Shown piece by piece: positions 33,575 to 44,109 of a stretch of 64,000 nt of DNA. This DNA comes from Catonia carolina. Lineage: Eukaryota > Arthropoda > Insecta > Hemiptera > Achilidae. The stretch spans positions 5,246,883 through 5,310,882 of the forward strand of contig JAQMRL010000008.1 in the NCBI GenBank assembly GCA_035578175.1, given 5' to 3'. The position numbers were made by a program, and so were the translations under genes. Position 1 is the first letter of the stretch; each line of letters opens with the position of its first letter. The notes beneath the pieces were generated by a model. It ran no database searches. It was given only the letters and a program-made list of their open reading frames with translations, and was not told the origin of the DNA.

Positions 33575-33810
33575 GTTTAGGTGATCAGTCAAAAGGCTGG
33601 TTTGAACCTCTACATGCTTTACTAAGTTAAACGAGGAGTGAGGTGGTTTACCATTGACCTCCTTACTGAGTTGAAAGAGTATGCTTATCAGATTCCAGGT
33701 TCTTCAAAAAGCATCTAATTTCCACCCTGCAAATGATACCTTCACTTCATTCACATCAGGGTCTGTCTGAATAATAAAATTCATTATTCTCAGAGGAGAT
33801 AACTATGTGT

Positions 33811-34443
33811 AATATAGTGAGATTGAGCGGGAATATGGAGAGAACGAGAAATATTTCTTTTTAACTTTATTAATATTAGATTAATACATTGTCTATGTAA
33901 AATATACACAGCAGTCAGAATTCCAGGAGAACCCACTATACATCTATATATTATAACCAAACTCACCCAACTGGCAAGCCGCAACAACGAACAACACCAA
34001 CCCGAAATGAGCGAACCAGTGACACACCCTCATTCCACTAATCGAGCACCGGACAAAATGCTCTCACAATCCACTCAATTAAATAGAAATAAACTCATGA
34101 ATTCACTGTTTCAATCCCACGTGGCCGCGGCATATATGCATTGCATTACACATAAAAAAAAAGAATTATATTATATCGAGCACAGTTTGGTATGGGAGTT
34201 CAATACTGACTGACTCCGTCTCCCCGCTCAGCTGAGTCGCCCGGCGGGGAGGCGCGCTCCTCCTCCTCCTCACCCCTCGCCGCACGGCTCAGCGGATGCA
34301 ACACGAGACGAAGTTGCACTTTCCTGGAATTCTGACTGCTGTGTATATTTGACATAGACAATGTATTAATCTAATATTAATAAAGTTAAAAAGAAATATT
34401 TCTCGTTCTCTTCATAATCCCGCTCAATCTCACTATATTACAT
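33811..34443. mobile_element. MITE with about 115-bp inverted repeats
   Basis: TGTAATATAGTGAGATTGAG ... inverse, including ACAGCAGTCAGAATTCCAGG in the left arm and its inverse in the right. The centre is unusually GC-rich for the window (34215-34310). Inserted in family B. Confidence 0.88.
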
Positions 34444-34714
34444 ATGAATTGTGTATTTCACACCTGTATCTCTTCTTTTTTTTAAAAAAAAATAACATTA
34501 TTTGCAATCAGTTTAAAAATAAACTATAAAAAAATCTTTTGAATTTACAAATTACAAGTTGAGGCCTCATTATCCTGAGTACCTCTCATTATATCAATTA
34601 TTCATATGTTCAAAGAGAAAATTACTATGTACAAAGATATTTACATTTTACAATATGGAATACTTTTCACTATAATTTTATATACATTTAAACTCTTTCA
34701 GACAAGTCCAAAAC

Positions 34715-35290
34715 ATGGTAACGTTTCAGGCGCCAAACTTCTTCTGCATTGTTTAGAAAATTTATGGCTAATTCGTTTTCGTGACTTTCAAGTCTTGCCT
34801 GATATTTTCTATTAAAACGCCTGACCTCATCCAGTCCATTACATCAGGAAGGTTGCAATGATGTTGTATATCTGCATTCCTTGCAAACCATGGTGCCCTT
34901 GTAGTGCCCGAAGAACTTTATTCTGGAATCTTTGAATTACCTCAATGTTACTTCTGCTAGTAGTTCCCCAAAGTTGAACGCCGTACAACCAAACTGGTTT
35001 AAGTAACATTTTGTAAAGGAGCAACTTATTCTCAAGACAGAGTGAAGAGTTCCCTCCAATCAGCCAGTACATCCTTTTGTATTTTAGATTTAATTCATTC
35101 CTCTTCATTCTCACATGGGTTTTCCAAGTTAACCGCCTGTCAAGATGCATACCCAGGTACTTCACAACTTCACTTTGTGGTAAATCAACACCTCCAAGTT
35201 TTACTGGCGGACAAGTATTTCTCCGCATTGTAAATGTAACATGCTGCGATTTTGCAGTATTGATCTTCACTCTCCATTTTTTGAAGCCAT
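34715..35290 (-). pseudogene. Jockey-like LINE fragment, RT C-terminal end
   Basis: Open on minus for 143 codons: KINTAKSQHVTFTMRRNTCP, VVKYLGMHLDRRLTWKTHV, LLLYKMLLKPVWLYGVQLWG, IQRFQNKVLRALQG. This is the region just after the catalytic core of Jockey-clade reverse transcriptases. It then frameshifts near 34850. The catalytic YADD-type motif is missing. Confidence 0.85.
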
Positions 35291-35655
35291 GGCTGTAGTA
35301 CCTCTTCTGTTGTTAAATTTTTCAGTCATATAATAGGCTGACCATGTGATAAGAAAGAGAACGATTTTTTGTAGCCCTGGAACTAGCAGATTGGGCGCAA
35401 ATAATTTAACACTCCACCTGACTTTGTCTTATAGAACTTTAAGCATGCTTTAACATTTTTATCTACCATCCCAGAAATATTCTTGAACTTATTCAGTTTA
35501 TTTGTCATGTTTTATTGTTAGAAAGACGCATCACATCCGAAAAATTTAATATTAGATATTTGCTTGTAAAAGAATACACCTATAGACCAATTTTTTTATA
35601 TGTGGTCGTGGTGATATGATGTGATCTGATCAGTTAGTATTTATTTAATTTAAAC

Positions 35656-35744
35656 GTATAGATCTGGTGAAAACTAGATTTTTTAAAATCGACATGAAAG
35701 CAATACTTTCCTTCCTATATATTCATATAGGCAAGAGAAAGTAA
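35656..35744 (-). mobile_element. Family A left-end fragment
   Basis: Inverted A start up to CAAGAGAAAGTAAAAAG, missing everything beyond the ATAGATCTGGTGAAAACTAG region. Confidence 0.8.
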
Positions 35745-35874
35745 AAAGTACTTCTGAAAATTAGTCTGCACAATAAAACATTCTTTGTCCCTATAATATT
35801 AGTGTAGATACAAGTACAAAAGAATTTTCAATCAAAATGAATAAAATTTTATTTGAAATTATTTTTGTTAATAG

Positions 35875-36210
35875 GTACTAAGGCGATACAGAGAAGACAA
35901 TGAAGATGGAAGTATCACTTGGGGTTTTGAAAATGATGATGGATCATTTAAAGAAGAAACAATCGGTGTTGATTGCGTTACACGAGGAAAATACGGATAT
36001 ATCGACCCAGATGGTGTAAGACGAGAATATTCATACTCGAGTGGTATTCCATGCGATAAAACTCGAGATGATAATCAAGAAGCAGCAACTAATGAAGGTT
36101 ACATTGATTACCAAAATAATAGATATGTTTTTCCAAATGGTGATGCCATTGATTTAGACAAAATGGTTAAGAACCGAGCAAGAAAACCGGTTCAACTTTA
36201 TAGAAATTAA
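35875..36210 (+). CDS. Cuticular protein gene, last exon with RR-type chitin-binding domain
   Basis: Acceptor TTAATAG; 111 codons then TAA. The peptide RYREDNEDGSITWGFENDDG, SFKEETIG, TRGKYGYIDPDGVRREYSYS carries the Rebers-Riddiford (chitin-binding type 4) signature: aromatic residues on alternating strands, a DG turn, and the G.YGY.DPDG motif. Two Cys (after GVD and in SGIPCD) are unusual for the family and, from memory, recall the Drosophila Cpr66D type, as does the acidic lead and basic tail (RARKPVQLYRN). Expected role: secreted structural protein binding chitin in cuticle. The three exons give about 378 residues without the missing start. Candidate poly-A signal AATAAA at about 36570. 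A decayed copy of this exon's end lies at 44110. Confidence 0.9.
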   Translation, partial: VLRRYREDNEDGSITWGFENDDGSFKEETIGVDCVTRGKYGYIDPDGVRREYSYSSGIPCDKTRDDNQEAATNEGYIDYQNNRYVFPNGDAIDLDKMVKNRARKPVQLYRN

Positions 36211-36284
36211 TAGTAAAGTACCAACAAAATTATTAATATATAGGTCCCGTATTTTTTTTTTTTTTTTTTAATTAAGTTCTTACT

Positions 36285-36664
36285 ACAGTATAACGTCTTG
36301 TCACATCCGGACTTATATGGTGATATCACAAGACAATGAAGGGTTCAGTGGATGAAGGTGACATAAATACAGTTCTGAGCTATTGAGTATTAAAGTTCAA
36401 AAGCTGTAACTTTATTTACTGATTTCAGAAAGTTATATTTTTGGTGTCAGTATATTAAACAGACATAGGAAATTTATTTAAATATTCTAAACCTTGTTTA
36501 ATTTAGTTGTTAAATTGAATTTAACTAATTTTTGTGTAGCTAACACCTTCTGTAACTAAATTATTTTTTAATAAAATGTTTATTTTAAAATGAATGAAGG
36601 TGTTAAGTTACAACTAGTTTACAAAAAAAAAAAATTAAAATATAACAAATTTATTTTAACAATA
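36285..36664. other. 3' UTR and flanking sequence, possible transposon terminus
   Basis: Follows the cuticle stop codon. GGGTTCAGTGGATGAAGGTG (about 36340) is an inverted match to the core of the 52-bp satellite at 37602, and a TAACACCTTC/GAAGGTGTTA pair lies at 36541-36609. Confidence 0.5.
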
Positions 36665-37383
36665 CTGCCCTACTAAGAAAGAAGGCAGTAAGTGCAAAAA
36701 GCTAAAGTGTGTGAAAATTGCTTTATAGTATTTTCAACAGCTGTAACACAATTATTAATGTAACATGATTTTGTGATTATATAGTAAAAAGGGAAGTTTT
36801 TTAACTTTTTTTAAGTTAAAAATTGAAAAAGTTAGTTACAATTAAAAAAGCAGATACTGCTTTTTTGCCTGGTAAACATATCTGGTTGGTTGGTAGGAGA
36901 GGGAAACATAGTTTAATTTATTTAATTTTTTCAAGCTCTACAGGCTGCTAAGGCTTGTGCCCAATATTTTATTGTAATGTTTTTAAATCCATATTCAAGA
37001 TTTTGTCCACAGATCAATATTTAAGGTGGTGCAACCTTAAACTTTTATGACTAATTGACAATGATATACAAAGCAGTAAATGAATTCAGTATCAAGTTCT
37101 ACTACATAAAAAATCAGTATCTGTAGCATACTAAGAAATAAGGCAGTAACTATAGTGCAGATACTGCCTTTTCTCTTAGTATCTGAATATACTCTTCTTT
37201 TCCTTTGTAAGCCTGGCAAAAACATATCTACATGTTTTTGAATACCTCAATATCTAAGTAACCGTTGTAGGTAGGGCTTTTTTAGTAAGTTCGCTAGATT
37301 CCTTGTGCTCCAAAACATAAGAATACATATAAAACTCAAAATCAAGAAATTTGCAGTTACTACCTTTTTTCTTAGCAGGGCAG
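36665..37383. mobile_element. MITE with CTGCCCTACTAAGAAAGAAG termini
   Basis: Left CTGCCCTACTAAGAAAGAAG then GCAGTAA; right end the imperfect inverse (TTACTACC...CTTAGCAGGGCAG). Two further copies of the AAGGCAGTAA / TACTGCCTT motif lie inside (37140-37190). No ORF. Confidence 0.7.
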
Positions 37384-37601
37384 AATAGGCCTAACTAAAT
37401 TGCGTTTTTACATTTTAAAGAAACTAATGAATAATGTATTATAAATGGAAATTTATTATTAGTATTACTTGACTTGTAGATAACACCTTCATCCTCTGGT
37501 ATTTTCTTAATGGAAGCAGATAGAGATTTCTGTGTTAGTGTCATTGAAAAATATGCACATGAAAATTTCATTACCGATGAAAACTCAATTTTTGTGAAAA
37601 A

Positions 37602-38325
37602 GTCAGTTAACACCTTCATCCACTGACCCCTTTAAGGTGTTAACTGAGTCAAAGTCAGTTAACACCTTCATCCACTGACCCCTTTAAGGTGTTAACTGAG
37701 TCAAAGTCAGTTAACACCTTCATCCACTGACCCCTTTAAGGTGTTAACTGAGTCAAAGTCATTTAACACCTTCATCCACTGACCCCTTTAAGGTGTTAAC
37801 TGAGTCAAAGTCAGTTAACACCTTCATCCACTGACCCCTTTAAGGTGTTAACTGAGTCAAAGTCAGTTAACACCTTCATCCACTGACCCCTTTAAGGTGT
37901 TAACTGAGTCAAAGTCATTTAACACCTTCATCCACTGACCCCTTTAAGGTGTTAACTGAGTCAAAGTCAGTTAACACCTTCATCCACTGACCCCTTTAAG
38001 GTGTTAACTGAGTCAAAGTCATTTAACACCTTCATCCACTGACCCCTTTAAGGTGTTAACTGAGTCAAAGTCATTTAACACCTTCATCCACTGACCCCTT
38101 TAAGGTGTTAACTGAGTCAAAGTCAGTTAACACCTTCATCCACTGACCCCTTTAAGGTGTTAACTGAGTCAAAGTCATTTAACACCTTCATCCACTGACC
38201 CCTTTAAGGTGTTAACTGAGTCAAAGTCAGTTAACACCTTCATCCACTGACCCCTTTAAGGTGTTAACTGAGTCAAAGTCAGTTAACACCTTCATCCACT
38301 GACCCCTTTAAGGTGTTAACTGACT
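37602..38325. repeat. 52-bp palindromic satellite, 14 copies
   Basis: Fourteen near-identical 52-bp units start at 37602 and follow every 52 bases. Each unit contains CAGTTAACACCTT and, 16 bases later, its exact inverse AAGGTGTTAACTG, so each can form a hairpin. The only frequent variant is G to T in the left arm (CATTTAACACC), in units 4, 7, 9, 10 and 12. Units are otherwise essentially identical, so the array is young or homogenised. Confidence 0.97.
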
Positions 38326-38346
38326 TCATCCAGTGACCCCTTCAAT

Positions 38347-38449
38347 CTTGGGTTCGAATCCCATTCAGGCACGGCATATTTTCATACTTCACCGTCTGCA
38401 TTAGCAGTAATTGCAGTATAGTCAAACGTTAAACCAAAAAAAAAAAAAA
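38347..38449 (+). mobile_element. 5'-truncated SINE-D inserted in satellite edge
   Basis: Starts inside the tRNA head (TCTTGGGTTCGAATCCC would be its B box), keeps the standard tail and poly-A, and is flanked by a perfect 13-bp duplication TGACCCCTTCAAT (38334-38346, 38450-38462) made of satellite sequence. Confidence 0.93.
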
Positions 38450-38731
38450 TGACCCCTTCAATTTATAAATCGCTAAGGACCGGAAATAATTAACAGTTTC
38501 TATTGGTTTAGCATTTGTATTTGTACACTGTAATATTTGATATATAAAAAGTAAAATTGGTTAAAAATATTTACTTACAATACACGTACGTCAGTAATAC
38601 ATACTAACTTGAAAAAATTCTGTGATGTTCGTCTGCTTCACACACTGGACATGTTTTTTTGAAAACCATGTTTCCCAACCTTTTTAACACGTTGACTGCC
38701 GTGTGACTCAAATATGTGTAACACCTTGTCT

Positions 38732-39294
38732 TTAACCCTTTCAGAGTCGAAACAATATTTAAAAGTTTGGTATAAAGCCATTTAATTTTAATAAGGGTGT
38801 ACAAAAAGCCAGCACTTACTTCAAAAACTTGCAGATGTAAGCCTGCCATTGCCCACCAAAATTTCAACATCACAGAAAAATAAAATTTCCAATTAAAAAT
38901 TAATTTTTATTATGTTCATAAAAGAAAGAAATCATTCTAACAATAAAAATATTCAAAATAGTTTTTTTTTAGTTTATTTAAAGTTAGCAACTACTGTGGG
39001 TTTTGGTACCTTAACGGTGGTTTTAACATGTTAAAATTTCCAGACCCTTACCGGGAATTGAATCTGGGACTTTTCGCTTTGCAGGCTAGCATGCTAGTCA
39101 CTACGCCATGGACGCGGTTTCAAAATACATTATTCCATTAATTTTTGTTTAAAAGTTTTTTTTTTTGTAAATGTTCAGTTATCCAGACGTTGGCATGTTA
39201 TGGATAATTTACGATCGTCCGGTAAACCGGATTTTGTCACTATGTAAAATATATCAACGTCCTATTTTCCGGACATTGGTACTGAAAGGGTTAA
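38732..39294. mobile_element. Family F element nested in the piggyBac-like element
   Basis: TTAACCCTTTCAGAGTC to ACTGAAAGGGTTAA. Contains the tRNA-like block on minus (39037-39115, with the Ser/Arg-like AGCATGCTAGCCTGC stretch and B-box-like GATTCAATTCCCG). Confidence 0.75.
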
Positions 39295-39620
39295 AAATGG
39301 ACCACATGCATCGAAAATCAGCCGCAGTACGTTACTCATTATTTCTAAGCCACATGTTACTAATCTGGTTCATAGAACAATACTGTTATATATACGTATA
39401 AAGTACGTACTAATACCTCAGAAAGTAACTTTGTATACCTTAGCTTGTTCAAATAGTTAGTCTTTTTCAAATAATAGGATATTGCATTCACCATATGTCT
39501 TGTTGTAAAGATCATGTTCTTTTTTTATTATAATCAAAATCATAAAATAAAATGAGTAGTAAAATTACAAAATAGAGTAGAATATTTTGCAATTAAACTC
39601 AATTGTTTATTACATTCTTT

Positions 39621-39779
39621 TTTTTTATTTATTTATTTATTTAATGTCGCATCAACTGTAACGGTCATTAGCGACGATGTTGGGGTGTAACTATTGTACA
39701 ATGAAGGATGAAATTATTTTTTGTAACGTATGAAAATATGCCGTGCCTGAGTGGGATTCAAACCCAGGACTGCATGATG
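39621..39779 (-). mobile_element. 5'-truncated SINE-D with alternative tail
   Basis: Minus-strand copy truncated in the head. Tail has CATCGTCGCTAATGACC and (TAAA)n. Flanked by ATTACATTCTTT at 39609-39620 and 39780-39791 (12-bp target duplication). Confidence 0.92.
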
Positions 39780-39989
39780 ATTACATTCTTTATTGTGGCT
39801 CAAAAATGGGTCACATGACTCTGAAATTTAAAATCATTTCAGCAGACAATTTTACTAAAAAAATTAGTATTAGTAATTAAATAAAATAAGTAAAGTAACA
39901 AGAAAAATGAATAAAATGTGAAAAAATAAAAAAGTACTATGGCCCCGCTGTATGATTCATAAAATTTAGCGTGGCAGTCAACATGTTAA

Positions 39990-41148
39990 AGGCATTACTC
40001 CAGTTTCACTTGTTTTGTCTTGATGTTGAACATTATAACTGATCAGATTTGATGGTCTTGAATGCCTCAAAGTGACTCATTATAGACTCATCATCCTCAT
40101 CAGGTTCAGAGATTTTCTCATCACTATACCACATCATTTCTATGATGTCACTGTCTGTAATTTTGTTGACTCCATTTTCACTTAACCACTTCTTGACTTC
40201 ATCGCCGCTAATTTCTTCACATTTAGGCAGGTTTTTTACAAGCTCTGCAATCTGACAAATAACATTCCAGGTGCATTTTTCTTTTTTACATCCCTAACTA
40301 TTTCGCTACCTAACCAAAATTGAAAAATTAGTTTGGAGATACGTCCAGATATCACAGGTCCAGATGTGAAAGGTTGTACTATATTTAAAAAAATATTATA
40401 CTTGAGTAAATATATTTTTCTGTAAGTTTTATTCAAAATCGATATAAATCTTATTTAATTTATCTTCTTCTTCTTCTTCCATAAAAAGATTAGGAATTAG
40501 TCTGTTTCATCCTCAATTGAACTATCACCTTTTTTAGGACTTCTTTTATTATTATCAACTAGTTTGTAATATCTTACCATCTTTGGAATGAAACAATTAG
40601 TATACCTCAGTTCACCAACGCATAAGTTAAAACACATTCCCCTAGAAACTATTAAATATATTCTTTAAATTTAAAAAAAAACACCAACATAAACTTGTTG
40701 AATGAACTAATATTATATAAAATTACAATGGTACCAACATTAGTATAGAAAATATCCTTGATACATATAAAAAAATTATCTTGTACTTAATTTTTTAAAT
40801 GTTGGTAGCCTTGCAGTAAAAAGAAAATTCTAAAAAGTATGTTTAAATGAAATCTCTAAGTTTGATGTTAAATATTTTTGTTGTATAACAAAATGTATAG
40901 TAATTTTAAGTGTGTATTATATTTTAATAAAATACTTTTTATAATAATTTGTGTATTTTTTTTTAAATTATTCATTAAGGCGCATTTACACGTGTAATGA
41001 TTTGTTGGTGCCAGTGAGAACTTAGTTGCGTGAAAGTTTCAACATACATGCAGAGAAAGAAACTTTCATGGAATTTTCTGCAGCCTTCTGAAATTTTGTT
41101 AGCCAGTAAGTGACTGACGCATCACTAAATAAACATTTGTATATATTT
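39990..41148. other. Unassigned sequence with an RTE-like 3' tail
   Basis: 40459-40545 resembles, on minus, the 3' end of the RTE-like LINE ((GAA)n tail next to AATCTTTTTATGG). The rest shows no gene or known repeat; GGCGCATTTACACGTG near 40980 may be an element edge. Confidence 0.45.
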
Positions 41149-41450
41149 CTATTTCATATAATGAATTAATATAATAATTTCACCAACCTTCTTTTTAAAC
41201 TGCGTCACCTTTATTTTTATTCTTACTTACACGTGTTTCGGTGGATCCACCATCATCAGAGTAAATAAAAAATTTGAAACTGAAAAAAATTGTTCTCACT
41301 TATTTAAAATTTACAGAAGATGATATATCTTCAGTCATTTGTATAAAACAGTTTTATACAAATGACTGAAGATGTATAAAACTTTTTCTATACAAATTAC
41401 TGAAGATGTATCATCTTCTGTAAATTTTAAATAAGTGAGATAACAATTTT
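41149..41450. mobile_element. Penelope-like terminal repeat, partial palindrome
   Basis: The left arm matches the complete palindrome at 42002-42474, with a hammerhead-like core at 41221-41266. The right arm inverts only the TTTAAAATTTACAGAAGATG part and stops before the second core. Confidence 0.65.
41221..41266 (-). ncRNA. Hammerhead-ribozyme-like motif 1
   Basis: On minus: TTTACT, CTGATGA, T, GGTGGATCCACC (4-bp stem II with GATC loop), GAAA, CACGTG (3-bp stem III), TA, AGTAAG. The first and last blocks pair as stem I. The order is that of a type I hammerhead with cleavage expected after TA. One extra T between CTGATGA and stem II departs from the canonical core. Confidence 0.45.
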
Positions 41451-42117
41451 TTTATTAAAGCCTCTTTTTTATTAAAATGCAACTACACGGACATTCATTT
41501 TAAAACCGCAACTACACGGAGCTTGGACCCGATCTATACTTTCCACCCTGAAAATGACACCTTCACTTCATTCACCACAAGAACTGGCTTTATAATTTTG
41601 TTATAAAATATAAAATTTTATCTATAATTTTGATATATGATGTCATATTTTAGAAGGAAACAGAAATAATAAATGTGTTTAAAAAAATCACTGATGTTTT
41701 CGTATTATGTTATTCAATTTTGTAAATGTTATTGTGGCGTGGAGTCTGTACTTTCACTTAATATGCTTTTCACAGTTGATGAGCTCTGCTGTTCCACATT
41801 TTTAAACCAATCAGGACATTTGCCAACGTTGCCAGATTGTACCTGACAAACACTACGCACGCATGCGTATAAGAGCCACAATAGTTCACTCTCAACTTGC
41901 ATCTCGTACTGAACACATCGATTATAGAGCGCTAAGTTAACATGCAATACTTTATAACATAATCAGCTGATTGTATGTTTATAGGTTATAATTGTTATTT
42001 ATTCAAAAATAAATCTTTATAATGCATCCTGCAGTTTGAAATATTTCTATTTCATATAATGAATTAATATAATAATTTCACTAACCTTCTTTTTAAACTG
42101 TGTCACCTTTATTTTAT

Positions 42118-42162
42118 TCCTACTTACACGTGTTTCGGTGGATCCACCATCATCAGAGTAAA
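42118..42162 (-). ncRNA. Hammerhead-ribozyme-like motif 2
   Basis: Same blocks as motif 1: TTTACT, CTGATGA, T, GGTGGATCCACC, GAAA, CACGTG, TA, AGTAGG. Stem I has two G-U pairs. It faces motif 3 across the palindrome. Confidence 0.45.
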
Positions 42163-42356
42163 TGAAAAATTGAAACTAAAATTTTTTTTTCATTTATTTA
42201 AAATTTACAGAAGATGATACATCTTCAGTCACTTGTATAAAGCTGATACTCTGTCACTTTTATACATTTCAGTCACTTTTATACAAGTGACTGAAGATGT
42301 ATCATCTTCTGTAAATTTTAAATAAATGAAAAAAAAAATTTAGTTTCAATTTTTCA

Positions 42357-42400
42357 TTTACTCTGATGATGGTGGATCCACCGAAACACGTGTAAGTAGA
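42357..42400 (+). ncRNA. Hammerhead-ribozyme-like motif 3
   Basis: TTTACT, CTGATGA (42363-42369), T, GGTGGATCCACC, GAAA (42383-42386), CACGTG, TA, AGTAGA. Predicted cleavage falls after 42394. Stem I pairs over 6 bp with one G-U. Confidence 0.45.
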
Positions 42401-42834
42401 AATTACAATAAAGGTGACGCAGTTTAAAAAGAAGGTTAGTGAAATTATTATATTAATTCATTATATGAAATAGAAATTGTTATTTAAAGACCAAAAAAAT
42501 AACAGAGCTACAAGAGCAAGTATTGGCAATGTTGCTGGCAAGTGATTGGCTAGCTATAAAGTGGGTAGGGGGCAGTGCATACGTTCAGAGCTCATCACCC
42601 TCGAAAAATAGTATAGTGTGGTAGCGCTTAGGGGAGACCAGGGGAATCAAGCCACACTGGGTAATTCCGCCACCCCATGTATATCTCAAGCCTTGAGTCG
42701 GATATTCCCGGGATAGGTGCTGGAACCTAGCAGACAACGGCATAAGCACTATCTGTTGTGTCCACTGTTGAGTGAGAACTAAATTAGTGTGTAGAACAAA
42801 TTTTAGTTTTTATTAAAAATTTCATCTAATTTTT

Positions 42835-43802
42835 ACTTTCTCTTGCCTATATGAATATATAGGAAGGAAAGTATTGTTTTCATGTCGATTTTTCGAAATC
42901 GAGTTTTCACCGGATCTATACGTTTTCAGACCCCCCGAATCCAAAAAACATGTTTTTAGCGATTGGTCTGTGTGTGTGTCTGCGTGTCTGTGTGTCTGTG
43001 TGTGTGTGTGTGTGAACAGAATATCTCAAGAACGGAACATCGTACGAACTTGAAACTTGAAACTTGAAACTTAAGTGACATACTACTACCGTATCCGACA
43101 CGAACATTTTCATCAAAATCGGTCAACTGGAAGTAGTAGTTTATTCGTGTAATTTTTCACTTTTTTGTGATTTTCTCAAAAACTGGTCCTACGATTTTTT
43201 TAAAAATCGCCTGGTTTACTCAATTTTTTATTCTCTGCAAGATAGGGTAGGCGCCATGTTTGCTGAAATTCTGCGTGAGGCTGTTTTTACGTAAAAACAT
43301 TTTATTTTTAAGATTGCGGCTTTAATATGCATTTTAGCGCAAAACGTTATATAATATAAGTTGTAGAGAATTTAAAAACCTACAACTTTTATTTCAAACA
43401 TTTTTTTGTATAACGCTTAGTTTAGCGGTAATTTGCAATTTTCTGTTTTTTTCTCATGAAAACGTGAGAAAAATCGATTTTTTTAACATTTCGGTCTTAG
43501 TATGCATTTTACGGACAAAAGTGTATATAATTAAATTTATAGAAAATTAAAAGATCTACAACTTTTATTTAAAGCATTTTTCTCTACAGAGCCTAGTTTA
43601 GAGAGAAAGAGTGATTTTCCGTATTTCTAAGCCAAACAACCGAGGTCGATTTTCATTTTGCGTCTTTCACTCATGATTAAAATTAGGTTATGTTTATTAA
43701 GGTTAGTTTTTTGTTTATTTCTAATGTTTTATTACTAATGTTAGGTTTATTGTTAATTATTTGCACTGGCAAGAGAAAGTTGTGTGAGTGTTTCACACCA
43801 GA
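42835..43802 (+). mobile_element. Family A element copy 5
   Basis: Full length between CTAATTTTT and GATTTTTCGC, with a short (TG)n core and a GAAACTTGAAACTTGAAACT triplication after it. Confidence 0.85.
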
Positions 43803-44109
43803 TTTTTCGCTTTCAAACTATTGAGATATGTAAAAATTACATTGATAATAGACTTGTATGAGTATTATATATGTATAGTGTATTTATTTAGCCACATGTT
43901 AACGTCGTTAGATCTGTTTGTTCTGATTCCTATTCGGTGCGGGTTACTTATGTTTGCCATGTTGTCAAGTCGGGGTAATGATGCCACCCTAAGTTGATGC
44001 GCTGCACTTATTACACATAGCGGTTTTCTAGGGCAAGTCGCTACCAACTTCGTAGCAGAGAGGGAAAATTTTAGATGTTGGAATGGTGTTTACAAAGTAG
44101 TTAGTATCA

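Larger units (their letters stand above)
33098..35425 (-). mobile_element. Family B repeat broken by three insertions
   Basis: Collinear B pieces at 33098-33109, 33583-33810, about 34444-34480 and 35298-35425 are separated by a hAT-like MITE, a long-TIR MITE and a Jockey-like LINE fragment. Confidence 0.75.
38694..39989. mobile_element. TTAA-bounded piggyBac-like element
   Basis: TTAACACGTTGACTGCC at the left and its inverse GGCAGTCAACATGTTAA at the right, both with TTAA at the boundary. Internal sequence includes a family F element and a SINE. No transposase is visible. Confidence 0.75.
42002..42474. mobile_element. Penelope-like palindromic retroelement remnant with 12-bp TSD
   Basis: AATTGTTATTTA flanks both ends (41990-42001, 42475-42486). 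Inside, about 210-bp arms run from TCTATTTCATATAATGAATT through GGATCCACCATCATCAG to TTACAGAAGATGATACATCT, then invert around a short spacer. Inverted terminal copies, variable-length TSD and hammerhead-like cores fit Penelope-like retroelements. No RT or GIY-YIG coding remains. Confidence 0.65.
41750..42620 (-). repeat. Family G repeat split by the Penelope-like insertion
   Basis: The inverted G sequence 41750-42001 resumes at 42475-42620 (AGAGCTACAAGAGCAAGTAT ... GAGCTCATCACCCTCG), with a 12-bp duplication at the break. Confidence 0.82.

Noticed and set aside
37602..38325. CRISPR-like regularly spaced palindromic repeat
   Set aside because: There are no unique spacers; the whole 52-bp unit is repeated head to tail in a eukaryotic context, so it is a satellite.
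41353..41450. Fourth hammerhead-like core in the right arm of the first Penelope-like copy
   Set aside because: The inverted arm stops before the GGATCCACC block, so no core is present.
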